Positions 1-8,510 of a DNA stretch of 64,000 nucleotides are shown piece by piece. The position numbers and the translations under genes are program-made. Source of the stretch: Ketobacter sp. MCCC 1A13808 (lineage in GTDB: Bacteria; Pseudomonadota; Gammaproteobacteria; Pseudomonadales; Ketobacteraceae); NCBI RefSeq assembly GCF_009746715.1, contig NZ_VRKW01000004.1, forward strand, positions 310,001 through 374,000, in the 5' to 3' direction. Position 1 is the stretch's first letter. Every line of letters starts with the position of its first letter. The notes beneath the pieces are model-generated. The model saw nothing but the letters and a program-made list of their open reading frames with translations. It was not told the origin of the DNA and ran no database searches.

Positions 1-81
1 AGAAAGTGCGGTCGTCATCAAATTACCAGCTATCGAACAAAGAGGAAGCATTATACTGGATGACCAGCGCGGTTCCAGAGG

Positions 82-753
82 CTAAACGGACAGCTCGTAT
101 ATTCCGTGTTCTCCGCGCCAGATCCAATTCACACTACTATCTTGGAACCATAAAAACGCCCCCTCCATCATCCAAGGCCAGTGCTCTTCATCCAATTCGG
201 ATTCCCGACGCAGATAGTAAATAAAGGACGCCAGAATGGTATCGTGGGTCACGTGCAGTGAAATAGATCCGTCCGGACCTTGCGCAAGCCGCAGGTGCTC
301 AAGCAAGCGCTGAGCGCCCTCCCCCGGCGAAAGCACACCACGCACCTCGTTACGTAAGTGCTTTTTTGCGAAAGCCAACGGACCCAGCTTCATGAAATAG
401 GGCCCCGCCACCGGCAGATCCTGAACGTAGCTACCTGGCTCCACCAAGGTTGAATCGGTGTGGACGGGCAACTCAACCCCCGCTCCTTGCGCCATCGCTT
501 CTGCTGTTTTTACACAACGGTCTACTGGGCTGGAATAGATACCGGCAATGGGACGGGTGATATTGCGGCCCCACTGCTTCGCTAATTCAACGCCCTCAGG
601 CGTTAGGGGGATGTCATACCCGGCGAAACCATTGCCGGGCTGCTCACGTATGGAATGACGAGTTAACAGTGTTACCGGCTTATCCGTTGGTAACAGGCTT
701 AAGGATGGGATCAATTCAGGATGTAGATGGCGTAATACTTCCGTATCTTCCAC
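82..753 (-). CDS. Histidine phosphatase family protein
   Basis: A 223-residue protein of the histidine phosphatase (phosphoglycerate mutase-like) superfamily. The phospho-accepting His is in TRHSIRE near residue 33, a variant of the usual RHG/RHGE signature. A second arginine lies in SSPVDRC, and the distal catalytic His is in HVTHDTIL near residue 170. There is no signal peptide, so a cytoplasmic phosphomonoesterase is likely. The closing part (WPWMMEGAFLW) resembles the acid-phosphatase branch more than SixA or CobC. Substrate cannot be told from sequence. The start lies about 80 bases from the divergently oriented tetR promoter. The family call is firm and the physiological role is unknown. 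Confidence 0.8.
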   Translation of the reverse strand: MEDTEVLRHLHPELIPSLSLLPTDKPVTLLTRHSIREQPGNGFAGYDIPLTPEGVELAKQWGRNITRPIAGIYSSPVDRCVKTAEAMAQGAGVELPVHTDSTLVEPGSYVQDLPVAGPYFMKLGPLAFAKKHLRNEVRGVLSPGEGAQRLLEHLRLAQGPDGSISLHVTHDTILASFIYYLRRESELDEEHWPWMMEGAFLWFQDSSVNWIWRGEHGIYELSV

Positions 754-806
754 GGGCTGGCTCCCATGACTACTTTAGCGAAACGGTAGTTTACCAGAAA
801 CTATGA

Positions 807-848
807 TTGACATTAGGACAAAGCCGAGCTAAATATGACGGATCGTCA
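807..848 (+). promoter_or_regulatory. Putative tetR promoter with palindromic operator
   Basis: TTGACA at 807-812 is followed after 17 bases by TAAATA (830-835), a weak -10. Directly after it lies a perfect inverted repeat, TGACG-GAT-CGTCA (836-848), with a third TGACG at 854-858. A dyad overlapping the start-point region just before a tetR gene is the usual place for an autoregulatory TetR operator. The motif is seen directly; binding is inferred. Confidence 0.5.
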
Positions 849-867
849 CATAATGACGGAGGATGCA

Positions 868-1578
868 ATGAACACTCAAAGTCGCCGTCAAAGAGAATTC
901 CGGCAGCGGGAACAAAAATTCGTAAATGCCGCCCGTGACATCATTAGACGCGAGAGCGTTTCTAACCTCACCATGGATAAGATAGCTGAGCTCACGGAAT
1001 ACGCAAAAGGTACGGTCTACAAACATTTTTCCTGTAAAGAAGACATACTGTGCGGCCTATGTCTGGACGGGCTTGAACACTTATTAAACCAATTTGAATT
1101 CTCGACCACCTTCCCGGGAACATGCCGCGAGCGAATACTCTGTCTCGCCATGAGCTATAAACAATTTACTCTACAGTTTCCGGAAGAATTTGATCTACTG
1201 ATATCCTGCAGAACGGATAATATCCGAGACAAGGCTTCACCTTTGCGCATGCAACAGCTTGATGAGCTGGAGCAACAGATAATTGATCTACTTAAAAACC
1301 TTATTTCTCAAGCAATAGAAAAGGACGACCTCTGCTTGCCGGATAATATGAAACAGGACGATATTTGTTTTGGATTGTGGGCAATGACCTTTGGCATGCT
1401 GACATTGGACAGAACAGATCCAACAGTAAGAAGTCTCCAATCATCCGATACAGACCAGCTCATCAGATCCCAGATAGGCTGCCTGCTGGATGGCTATGGA
1501 TGGGCACCACTGAGCCGGAATCACGACTACGACCTAACCTATAACAATATATTAGCGTTTTTGAACCCAGCCTCGTAA
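868..1578 (+). CDS. TetR/AcrR family transcriptional regulator
   Basis: A 236-residue TetR-family repressor. The N-terminal helix-turn-helix lies at about residues 33-58 (LTMDKIAELTEYAKGTVYKH), followed by a helical ligand-binding domain. The ATG at 868 is chosen over ATGs at 835 and 853 because GGAGG lies just upstream of it and because the palindrome at 836-848 would otherwise be inside the gene. It is ten bases upstream of the MMPL exporter and is probably co-transcribed with it. By family precedent it would repress the exporter operon and itself until an exported compound or lipid-like ligand binds. The ligand is unknown. Confidence 0.85.
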   Translation: MNTQSRRQREFRQREQKFVNAARDIIRRESVSNLTMDKIAELTEYAKGTVYKHFSCKEDILCGLCLDGLEHLLNQFEFSTTFPGTCRERILCLAMSYKQFTLQFPEEFDLLISCRTDNIRDKASPLRMQQLDELEQQIIDLLKNLISQAIEKDDLCLPDNMKQDDICFGLWAMTFGMLTLDRTDPTVRSLQSSDTDQLIRSQIGCLLDGYGWAPLSRNHDYDLTYNNILAFLNPAS

Positions 1579-1588
1579 GGATTGATAT

Positions 1589-3898
1589 ATGCATTCCCCT
1601 ATCGCCGTTTGGCTAGTTAAAAATAGATTAATGCTGTTTTTAATAAGCCTGGTTTTGATCGGAGTAAGTTGCTATGGCGCGCTGAATCTGACGGTTAAAT
1701 CAGACTATAAAATATTCTTCGAAAAAACCAATCCGCAAATGCTGGAAAACGAACGAATACAGCAATCCTTCAGTTCCAGTGACAATGTTCTGTTGATCCT
1801 GAATCCCGGTGACGGTGAAATATTTAGCCGGGAACATCTGGATGCAATCGAGTCATTAACCCGGGATGCATGGCTGACACCGTATTCCCAGCGTGTTGAT
1901 TCACTCACTAATTTCCAAAATACTTTTGTGGACGGCGATGAGCTTTTAGTGGAAGACCTGGTTTCCGACGCGCTCAACATGAGTGACGAAGAAATAGCAT
2001 TGCGTAAAGACATCGCCATCAATGAGCCGTTGCTAGTTCACCGCTTGATATCCCCATCCGGGCACGTATCCGCCATTAACATTCAATTAGCGTTACCTGA
2101 AGACCAGACTGTCGCGATACCGGAAGTAATCGAATATGTAAGAACCATCCGGGATGAGTTTGTACAACAGCACCCGGATATGAAAACCATGATCACGGGC
2201 ATGGCGCCATTGAATAATGCATTCAATGAAATGTCGCAAAAAGACTCGGAAACCCTGGTCCCAATTATGCTGGTGGTCATTTTGATATTAGTAGGCTTGC
2301 TGTTGAGATCACCATCGAGCATTACTATTGTATTGGTTATTATTATACTCAGCGTCGTGACATCGGTCTGTATCATGGGCTGGATGGATATGCCGATCAA
2401 TAACATAAATTCTGCGGCACCGATCGTTATCCTGACCCTGGCAGTCGCAGATTGCATTCACATTCTTTCGCATTTTCTGATGGGCCTGCGTCGAGGTCTA
2501 AGCAAAGAAGACGCATTAATACAAAGTTTGGATGTCAATATCAAACCGGTTTTCCTCACAAGCCTGACCACAGCGATTGGTTTTCTGAGCATGTTATCCA
2601 GCGAGTCACCGCCGTTTCGTGAACTAGGTGTTGTCTCTGCTATCGGAGTCATCGCCGCATTTTTGTTGTCATTGACCGTGATGCCACAACTGATGATGTG
2701 GTTAACGAAAAAAGCCCCCAATATCGATACTGAGCGTACCAAAGTCTTTTCCGGATTGGCTGACTTCACGATCCGGCATCCAAAAAAGTTATTTTACGGT
2801 AGCTTGACGGTATCAATAATTTGCATTGCATTTATCGGACAAAATGAATTGAACGACGATAATTTCGGGTATTTCTCCAAGAATCTGGAAGTAAGACAGG
2901 CGGCTGATTTCACCGAAGCCAATTTAAATGGTGTGAATATTATTGAATACGCCCTGGACTCAGGAACACCAAACGGTATCAGCGACCCTCAATTCCTTAG
3001 AAAAGTCGATGAGTTCGTGAACTGGTATCGTCAGCAACCCCATGTAACGCACGTATTTACCTTTACAGACACGCTAAAACGATTAAATAGAAACATGCAT
3101 GACGATAAAAAAGAATTTTATCATCTGCCGGATTCCAAAGAATTAGCTTCCCAATATCAATTACTTTATGAAATGTCACTGCCCTTTGGTATGGATCTGA
3201 ATAACCAAATCGATCTGAACAAATCCATGCTACGCGTCACCGTGAGCATAAAAGGCGTTAAAGCAAAAGAAATTCTTGGATTAGAGCGAAATGCTCAAAG
3301 CTGGTTTGAAAATAATGCGCCAGAGCTAAAAACCGTGGGTGCCAGTCCTTCTATCATGTTCTCGTCCATCGGCCAAAGAAACATAGACAGCATGCTGGAA
3401 GGCACCATCATCGCAACTCTTATAATCTCGGCCATCTTGATTATATCGTTGGGGTCTTGGAAATTAGGAGTTCTCAGTATCATCCCGAACGCCTTTCCAG
3501 CAGCGATTATGCTGGGAATCTGGGGTTTTTTGGTGGGTGAAGTCAATCTGGCCGTCGCTGTGGTTTTTGGGGTCACACTGGGCATAGTAGTAGACGACAC
3601 CGTGCATTTTATGTCGAAATACCTAAGAGGCATGGAAGTCAGTAACGGCAACATAAACAAGTCAATTCATTACGCGTTTGAACATGTTGGAGCAGCATTA
3701 GTAACGACGACTATCGTACTGACACTGGGCTTTGGTATGCTGGCACTGTCTGATTTCAACGTCAACGCAACCTTAGGCATCATGGTCGCGTCGACCATAC
3801 TGATTGCTCTTATATTCGATTTTCTATTTCTGCCATCCATGATGATTCACTTACAAAAATTTCTGGGGAAAAGTAAGGCAGGCAATGAGAGTCAGTAA
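1589..3898 (+). CDS. MMPL/RND superfamily exporter
   Basis: A 769-residue inner-membrane protein with the duplicated RND layout: one N-terminal membrane segment (about 13-32), a periplasmic loop, five segments (about 222-375), then a repeat with one segment near 400, a second loop to about 605 and five more segments. Family-typical acidic residues sit in membrane helices, in LAVADCIHILSH and in GIVVDDTVHFMSK, where proton relay residues lie in MMPL/COG1033 proteins. It is much shorter than AcrB-type pumps and has no adaptor gene beside it, so lipid or hydrophobic-metabolite transport is likelier than classic tripartite efflux. The TetR gene just upstream probably controls it. Its last 14 bases overlap the next gene. 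Confidence 0.85.
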   Translation: MHSPIAVWLVKNRLMLFLISLVLIGVSCYGALNLTVKSDYKIFFEKTNPQMLENERIQQSFSSSDNVLLILNPGDGEIFSREHLDAIESLTRDAWLTPYSQRVDSLTNFQNTFVDGDELLVEDLVSDALNMSDEEIALRKDIAINEPLLVHRLISPSGHVSAINIQLALPEDQTVAIPEVIEYVRTIRDEFVQQHPDMKTMITGMAPLNNAFNEMSQKDSETLVPIMLVVILILVGLLLRSPSSITIVLVIIILSVVTSVCIMGWMDMPINNINSAAPIVILTLAVADCIHILSHFLMGLRRGLSKEDALIQSLDVNIKPVFLTSLTTAIGFLSMLSSESPPFRELGVVSAIGVIAAFLLSLTVMPQLMMWLTKKAPNIDTERTKVFSGLADFTIRHPKKLFYGSLTVSIICIAFIGQNELNDDNFGYFSKNLEVRQAADFTEANLNGVNIIEYALDSGTPNGISDPQFLRKVDEFVNWYRQQPHVTHVFTFTDTLKRLNRNMHDDKKEFYHLPDSKELASQYQLLYEMSLPFGMDLNNQIDLNKSMLRVTVSIKGVKAKEILGLERNAQSWFENNAPELKTVGASPSIMFSSIGQRNIDSMLEGTIIATLIISAILIISLGSWKLGVLSIIPNAFPAAIMLGIWGFLVGEVNLAVAVVFGVTLGIVVDDTVHFMSKYLRGMEVSNGNINKSIHYAFEHVGAALVTTTIVLTLGFGMLALSDFNVNATLGIMVASTILIALIFDFLFLPSMMIHLQKFLGKSKAGNESQ

Positions 3899-4826
3899 GT
3901 GTACTAGATCAAAAGTCAGCTTGAACTCAATCTTCTTGCTCGCCGCTATTCTCCTGTCTGCTAGTGCAGCATCAGCAGCCAGGGACGATGTAGTTACGAT
4001 TAAAATAACAGACGACGCCGGACAGCAAGTAAGCCTTGAACAAGCAGCCCGCCGCATTGTGTCCCTGGCACCCCACATCACAGAAATTCTATTTGCGGCA
4101 GGTTCAGGCGATCGTCTGGTGGGTACCGTAAACTACAGCGACTATCCCGCCGCTGCGAAAGCCATCCCGTTGATAGGCGGATATAATCAGGTTAATTTTG
4201 AGAAAATACTATCACTCAACCCAGATTTGATAATTGCCTGGCGTAATGGAAACAGCAGTGAAACACTGGAAATGCTAAAAACACTGAGAATCCCGGTCTA
4301 TTTAAGTGAGCCGAAGGATTTAGCCAGCATTGCCAACAATATCCGCCAAATGGGCAAGCTGACCGGCACCACGAAAATCGCAACCAGGGCCGCCCAGAAG
4401 TTTGAAAAACAACGCGATCAACTCATAGAAAAAAACAGTAAAAAACCCCGGATACGGGTTTTTTACGAAGCATGGGAAGATCCTCTGTACACTCTTGGTA
4501 ACCAGCATTTTTTTTCCGACTTACTTACCATCTGTGGTGGCGAGAATATATTTGCCGATCTTAACGAACCCTCGCCTACTGTCAGCATAGAGTCTGTCGT
4601 CACCCGCGATCCGCAGGTGATGCTCAGCGGCGGACATCACGGGGGTCGTTCACTCAAGGGCTGGAAACAAAAATGGGAACGATGGACCACAATACAGGCC
4701 ATCCGATCAGGGCAAATGTATCTGGTAGACCAGGATATTTACACCCGCTCATCTCCTCGCGCAGTAGAGGCCGCAGCCGATCTTTGCAGCATTCTGAATC
4801 GGGCTCGAGCGGCTTATGGGAATTAA
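3885..4826 (+). CDS. BtuF-like ABC substrate-binding protein
   Basis: A 313-residue periplasmic binding protein of the BtuF/FhuD class (cobalamin or siderophore type). A signal peptide occupies about residues 1-32 (hydrophobic LNSIFLLAAILLSASAASA, cleavage near AAR). The opening RRIVSLAPHITEILFAAG is typical of BtuF, and the long connecting helix (GKLTGTTKIATRAAQKFEKQ) of class III binding proteins follows. Start ATG at 3885 overlaps the exporter gene by 14 bases, so the two are translationally linked. No BtuC, BtuD or TonB-dependent receptor gene lies here, so the partner permease is elsewhere or the protein serves another role with the exporter. Vitamin B12 is the best ligand guess. Confidence 0.75.
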   Translation: MRVSKCTRSKVSLNSIFLLAAILLSASAASAARDDVVTIKITDDAGQQVSLEQAARRIVSLAPHITEILFAAGSGDRLVGTVNYSDYPAAAKAIPLIGGYNQVNFEKILSLNPDLIIAWRNGNSSETLEMLKTLRIPVYLSEPKDLASIANNIRQMGKLTGTTKIATRAAQKFEKQRDQLIEKNSKKPRIRVFYEAWEDPLYTLGNQHFFSDLLTICGGENIFADLNEPSPTVSIESVVTRDPQVMLSGGHHGGRSLKGWKQKWERWTTIQAIRSGQMYLVDQDIYTRSSPRAVEAAADLCSILNRARAAYGN

Positions 4827-5040
4827 TCGTATGGTGAGGACATTGCCCCTCTTTCTGAATAACCTATCCCTATTTAATTGACGCTTTGCACGGTCGTGCT
4901 GGAGGCGCAATAGCGTCCATCATCGGGGATGGTATAATATTGCAATACCACGAACGCGAGACATAACAATGTTGTTTACCTATCACAGGCTGATGAGTTA
5001 CTGACAGAGATGTCGTAAGCAGGAGGGAGTATAGAGATAT

Positions 5041-5083
5041 TGGGCTGCAAAAATTCGCAGAAGCGAAGAGCAATCGCAGCCCA
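5041..5083. repeat. Long inverted repeat downstream of tRNA-Gly
   Basis: TGGGCTGC at 5041-5048 is the perfect reverse complement of GCAGCCCA at 5076-5083. Between the arms lies a second, smaller dyad (TTCGC-AGAA-GCGAA), so the whole can fold as one long interrupted hairpin. The inner hairpin is the likely tRNA terminator. The purpose of the outer arms is unknown; 3' trailer processing or protection is possible. Confidence 0.6.
5049..5067 (-). terminator. Intrinsic terminator of tRNA-Gly
   Basis: On the minus strand TTCGC-TTCT-GCGAA is followed immediately by TTTTT, beginning about 26 bases beyond the tRNA-Gly CCA end. The stem is short (5 bp) but is enclosed by the larger repeat. Confidence 0.55.
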
Positions 5084-5092
5084 TCAAAAATC

Positions 5093-5167
5093 TGGAGCGG
5101 GAAAGGAGGTTCGAACTCCCGACCCCAACCTTGGCAAGGTTGTGCTCTACCACTGAGCTATTCCCGC
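5093..5167 (-). tRNA. tRNA-Gly (GCC anticodon)
   Basis: The minus strand gives a complete cloverleaf. The acceptor stem GCGGGAA pairs with TTCCCGC, the D arm is GCTCAGTGGTAGAGC, the anticodon stem-loop is CAACC-TTGCCAA-GGTTG with anticodon GCC, and the T loop is GTTCGAAC. The discriminator T and the CCA end are encoded. Length is 75 nt. It reads GGC and GGU codons. Confidence 0.97.
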
Positions 5168-5182
5168 ATTAAGAGGGCGCGA

Positions 5183-5211
5183 ATTTTACGAAGCCGCTTC
5201 TAATTCGTCAA
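5183..5211 (-). promoter_or_regulatory. tRNA-Gly promoter
   Basis: Minus strand: TTGACG (5211-5206), a 17-base spacer, then TAAAAT (5188-5183), followed by a GC-rich TCGCGCCCTC discriminator. This is a strong sigma-70 promoter with the discriminator type associated with stringent control of stable RNA. The tRNA-Glu promoter in this window has the same plan. Confidence 0.75.
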
Positions 5212-5372
5212 CAATTTTTTTTCGAGCCATTCTGAACCACAAGCCAATTGACAACCTCTTCGGATGCTACCAAACTACGGCGATTTTATCGTCATCAGGC
5301 CTGCCCGGTTCCTTTCCTACACAACGACAGACCACACGCAGCCTTCACAATTGATAACATTTACAGGTAGTT

Positions 5373-6698
5373 ATGGATACTGGCCGCAAAAAAGTTGGAT
5401 TTATATCCTTGGGCTGTCCGAAAGCGCTGGTGGACTCTGAGCGTATTCTGACGCAACTCAAAACAGATGGATACGACATCGTACCCAGCTACGACCAAGC
5501 TGACATTGTGGTGGTGAACACTTGCGGGTTTATAGACGACGCCAAGCGTGAATCGCTGGAAACCATCGGCGAAGCCCTGCAAGAAAATGGCAAGGTGATC
5601 GTGACCGGCTGTATGGGAGGCGAGGCCGAGCAGATAACATCAGTACACCCCAGCGTGCTCAGCGTAACCGGTCCCCAGGCCTACGAAGAAGTCGTCAGTG
5701 CCGTGCATAAACACGTGCCCGCCCTCAATACTCATGACCCCTTCACAGATCTGGTGCCACCCCAGGGCATCAAGTTAACTCCCCGCCACTACGCCTATCT
5801 GAAAATTTCCGAAGGCTGCAATCATCGCTGTACATTTTGTATCATCCCGTCTTTGCGTGGTGACCTGGTAAGCCGGCCAGTGGGCGATGTGATGGAAGAA
5901 GCGCAACGCTTGGTGGAAGCCGGGGTTCAGGAATTATTGGTCATTTCCCAAGACACCAGCGCTTATGGTATTGACATCAAGTACCGGACCGGATTCTGGC
6001 AGGGTCGCCCGCTAAAATCCAACATGCAGGCCCTGTGCGAAGCGCTATCAAGCTTGGGAGTATGGGTTCGCTTGCACTATGTGTACCCCTACCCTCACGT
6101 GGATAAAATCATTCCATTAATGACCGAGGGCAAGCTACTGCCTTACCTGGATATCCCGTTCCAACACGGCAGCCCTGGCGTATTAAAAGCAATGAAACGT
6201 CCTGCCCATGCCGAAAACACACTTGAGCGCATCCATAAGTGGCGGGACCTGTGCCCCGACCTCACCCTTCGTAGTACCTTCATTGTGGGATTTCCGGGAG
6301 AAACCGATCAGGATTTCGATGTTCTATTAAATTTTATCGAGCAAGCCCAACTCGATCGGGTCGGTTGCTTTCAGTATTCCGCGGTGGAAGGCGCCAAAGC
6401 GAACGATTTGCCTGACCCGGTTCCGGAGCAACTTAAACAAGAACGATTCGAACGCTTCATGGAAGTCCAGGCCAAAATCTCTTCGAAACGTTTACAGGCA
6501 AAAATCGGTAAAACGCTGGAGGTTATAATCGATGAAGTTGACGGAGAAGGCGCAATCGGACGCACGCAATCGGATGCACCTGAAATAGACGGACTGGTTT
6601 TCCTGAATGGCGAAACAGAGCTGTTACCCGGCGATTTAGTTAGGGCAAAGATATTTCAGGCCGATGAGCATGATTTGTGGGCAGAGCTTTCACACTAG
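5373..6698 (+). CDS. rimO: Ribosomal protein uS12 methylthiotransferase RimO
   Basis: A 441-residue radical-SAM methylthiotransferase that adds a methylthio group to the conserved Asp of ribosomal protein S12. The N-terminal UPF0004 domain carries three cysteines for the auxiliary cluster (Cys15 in [10 protein letters not shown], Cys51 in NTCGF, Cys80 in VTGCM). The radical-SAM CxxxCxxC is Cys149-Cys153-Cys156 in [12 protein letters not shown]-terminal TRAM domain follows (about 375-441). Full length matches the family. The start ATG has AGG a few bases upstream. It lies divergent from tRNA-Gly and stands alone. Confidence 0.97.
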   Translation: MDTGRKKVGFISLGCPKALVDSERILTQLKTDGYDIVPSYDQADIVVVNTCGFIDDAKRESLETIGEALQENGKVIVTGCMGGEAEQITSVHPSVLSVTGPQAYEEVVSAVHKHVPALNTHDPFTDLVPPQGIKLTPRHYAYLKISEGCNHRCTFCIIPSLRGDLVSRPVGDVMEEAQRLVEAGVQELLVISQDTSAYGIDIKYRTGFWQGRPLKSNMQALCEALSSLGVWVRLHYVYPYPHVDKIIPLMTEGKLLPYLDIPFQHGSPGVLKAMKRPAHAENTLERIHKWRDLCPDLTLRSTFIVGFPGETDQDFDVLLNFIEQAQLDRVGCFQYSAVEGAKANDLPDPVPEQLKQERFERFMEVQAKISSKRLQAKIGKTLEVIIDEVDGEGAIGRTQSDAPEIDGLVFLNGETELLPGDLVRAKIFQADEHDLWAELSH

Positions 6699-6844
6699 CC
6701 AAAACGCATACAGCACAAAGATAAAGCGCTAATAGACCTAGGCGGAAATTAGTTAGAACATTCTAATTCTGAGGCCTATCCTCGGCCCGTTACTGAAACA
6801 TTGTTCAACTACACAGAACAGCTTGATACGCCCGAGGTTACACC

Positions 6845-7264
6845 ATGATTCAAGATAAAGTTAAAGATCAATTAGATCTTCTTAAAAAACAAAGCGATAA
6901 ACTGCAGACCGAACTGAACAAAGGACTGGACGTGGCCAAAAGCGAAGGTCAGCGTATCCTGAAAGAACTTGGCGTTGAGACTGACGGTCAAAAAATTGAA
7001 CTGAGTGAACTGTTAGCAGAGCTTAGAAAAGCCAATCCGACCGTTCGTGATTTCCTGAGAAACCTGAATGTTGCTACCTACGACAACCGCTTCCGGATTA
7101 ACTGGAACACGACCATGATTTCGGCCTACGCAAAGCAACAGGCTGAAAAGACATACCGGCAAGAACTTAAGCCGCGCCTACTTGGGGTTCGCGAAAACGT
7201 CTCCACACAACTGCATGACGTCCAAGTTAAAGCCCGCGACCTGAAGTCCAAATTGATTGCCTGA
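6845..7264 (+). CDS. Small helical protein of unknown function
   Basis: A 139-residue charged protein with no signal peptide. Residues 1-45 and 95-139 have long runs of amphipathic, Lys/Glu-rich helix suggesting coiled coil, separated by a more ordered centre (about 55-90, including NPTVRDFLRNLNVATYDNRF). GAGG lies nine bases upstream of the ATG, and a good intrinsic terminator follows, so it is a single-gene unit. The upstream region has a TTAGAA-CA-TTCTAA palindrome at 6753-6766 that could be an operator. The layout is loosely reminiscent of phasin-like or stress-associated helical proteins, but no family is recognised and no function is assigned. Confidence 0.7.
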   Translation: MIQDKVKDQLDLLKKQSDKLQTELNKGLDVAKSEGQRILKELGVETDGQKIELSELLAELRKANPTVRDFLRNLNVATYDNRFRINWNTTMISAYAKQQAEKTYRQELKPRLLGVRENVSTQLHDVQVKARDLKSKLIA

Positions 7265-7304
7265 ACCATTTTGCCTGAACCACCCAGATTTCTCTCCTGT
7301 CTTT

Positions 7305-7325
7305 AGCCCTCCTCGGAGGGCTCTT
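7305..7325 (+). terminator. Intrinsic terminator after the 139-aa gene
   Basis: AGCCCTCC-TC-GGAGGGCT (7305-7322) forms a tight GC-rich hairpin, probably with a CTCG tetraloop, followed by a short CTTTG. It lies 40 bases after the stop codon. Confidence 0.75.
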
Positions 7326-7383
7326 TGTATCCAGTCTACTGTCAGTCTACACTTAGCAATTCGAGGCTTAGCAAGGTAGAACG

Positions 7384-7788
7384 ATGGATTGTCTTGACCA
7401 CAATGCCCCAACTCCCATTGAACAATGGCTTACCTCTTTGCAAACGAAAGTGGGTTCCGAAGATGAAATTAATCCGGAAAAGTCAGTGGTACGGTGCCGG
7501 GCATGTAGCGCGCTTATTACCAAAAATGAGTTCCTGATTCCGATTCTGGGAGAAACCAACCATTTTTTTGTAAATCCTGCCGGAGCCGGTTTCGATATCC
7601 AAACCTACCAGATTGCAGAAGGCTGCGTGTTGGCCGGCGCCGTTACCGATTACTTTTCCTGGTTCCAGGGTTTCGCATGGCAATACAGCTTTTGCAAACA
7701 GTGCAATAGTCACCTGGGCTGGTATTATAGCTGTGAAGGAATCGAAGGCTTTTTCGGCTTAGTGACCGACCGTTTGATTCTGGATTAA
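7384..7788 (+). CDS. Cereblon-type CULT domain protein
   Basis: A 134-residue protein that is almost entirely a CULT domain, the thalidomide-binding fold of human cereblon, also known from single-domain bacterial proteins such as Magnetospirillum gryphiswaldense MsCI4. Two zinc-binding CxxC pairs are visible, Cys38/Cys41 (CRAC) and Cys104/Cys107 (CKQC). The three cage tryptophans are all present: Trp93 in SWFQGFAW, Trp99 at its end, and Trp113 in SHLGWYY, with Tyr115 beside it. NPAGAGF matches the NPxG loop of the family. There is no Lon domain, DDB1-binding region or signal peptide. AAGGT precedes the ATG; two CAGTCTAC copies (7332-7339, 7343-7350) lie upstream. By analogy it should bind cyclic imides or uridine-like ligands; the native role in bacteria is unknown. 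Confidence 0.85.
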   Translation: MDCLDHNAPTPIEQWLTSLQTKVGSEDEINPEKSVVRCRACSALITKNEFLIPILGETNHFFVNPAGAGFDIQTYQIAEGCVLAGAVTDYFSWFQGFAWQYSFCKQCNSHLGWYYSCEGIEGFFGLVTDRLILD

Positions 7789-7798
7789 CGCCGCCTCC

Positions 7799-8377
7799 CT
7801 ACCCCAACTCGTCCAATGTTAACTTGTAACTCGGCAAAAACTTCTCGATAAAATACGCCACCTCCGGCATATTATATTCTTCCAACATCCCCTCAATACG
7901 CTGCTTGGCAACCTGAAATTCGTGATTATGCGATTCCACTTCCTGAATGCACTTTATGTAGGCCGAAAGCACGTCAGCGGCCTTCAACAATCTACGGGTA
8001 TCAAGGGGTAATTCATCGTCACATATAAAAGGCCGGTAATCCGCCTGCAACTCATCGGGCAACATCGTCAACAACTTGGATTTAGCTGCTTTTTCAACCG
8101 CTTTATAAGCGACCGCAATCGAGGGGTTAAAGTACTTGATCGGCCCGGGCAAATCGCCAGTCAACACTTCCGAAACATCATGGTAAAGCGCCATTACCGC
8201 AATGTCAGAGGGGTTCAGCGCGCCTCCGTAATAACGATTACGGATCAAGGCCAGTGCGTGAGCGATGGTCGCAACATCAAAACTGTGTTCTTTAACATTT
8301 TCGTTTTCTACATTTCGCTTCAACCCCCAACGCAGGATATATTTTAGCTTTGAGATATATGCGAAAAAATGATGCAA
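7799..8377 (-). CDS. yfbR: 5'-deoxynucleotidase, YfbR-like HD phosphohydrolase
   Basis: A 192-residue HD-domain protein matching YfbR, which dephosphorylates deoxyribonucleoside 5'-monophosphates. Metal ligands are visible as His in VKEHSFDVA, the HD pair in MALYHDVSEVLTGD, and a distal Asp in LLKAADVLSAYIKC. Length matches E. coli YfbR. It is cytoplasmic and would feed nucleotide salvage. AGGGG lies about ten bases before the ATG. It is downstream of phoH on the same strand, but a strong terminator separates them, so it probably has its own promoter. Its 3' end converges on the CULT gene with an 11-base gap. Confidence 0.9.
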   Translation of the reverse strand: MHHFFAYISKLKYILRWGLKRNVENENVKEHSFDVATIAHALALIRNRYYGGALNPSDIAVMALYHDVSEVLTGDLPGPIKYFNPSIAVAYKAVEKAAKSKLLTMLPDELQADYRPFICDDELPLDTRRLLKAADVLSAYIKCIQEVESHNHEFQVAKQRIEGMLEEYNMPEVAYFIEKFLPSYKLTLDELG

Positions 8378-8421
8378 GGTGTTCCCCTAATCCGGTTGTT
8401 GTGCCGTATCGATAAGACTAC

Positions 8422-8463
8422 AAAAAATTTCGGGCCGACACTAACCAAGTGTAACGGCCCGAA
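8422..8463 (-). terminator. Intrinsic terminator of phoH
   Basis: On the minus strand a long hairpin is built from TTCGGGCCG (8463-8455) pairing with CGGCCCGAA (8437-8429). An inner ACACT/AGTGT stem continues the pairing, and an A-TTTTTT-G tract ends at 8422. It follows the phoH stop by about 48 bases. Confidence 0.85.
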
Positions 8464-8510
8464 CCAGGTATGTACTCAATTATAAATAGTTAAAATCCGC
8501 TACGGGCGTT

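Noticed and set aside
4870-5073. 67-codon minus-strand frame next to tRNA-Gly
   Set aside because: Overlaps the tRNA terminator hairpin and has no ribosome site or recognisable protein.
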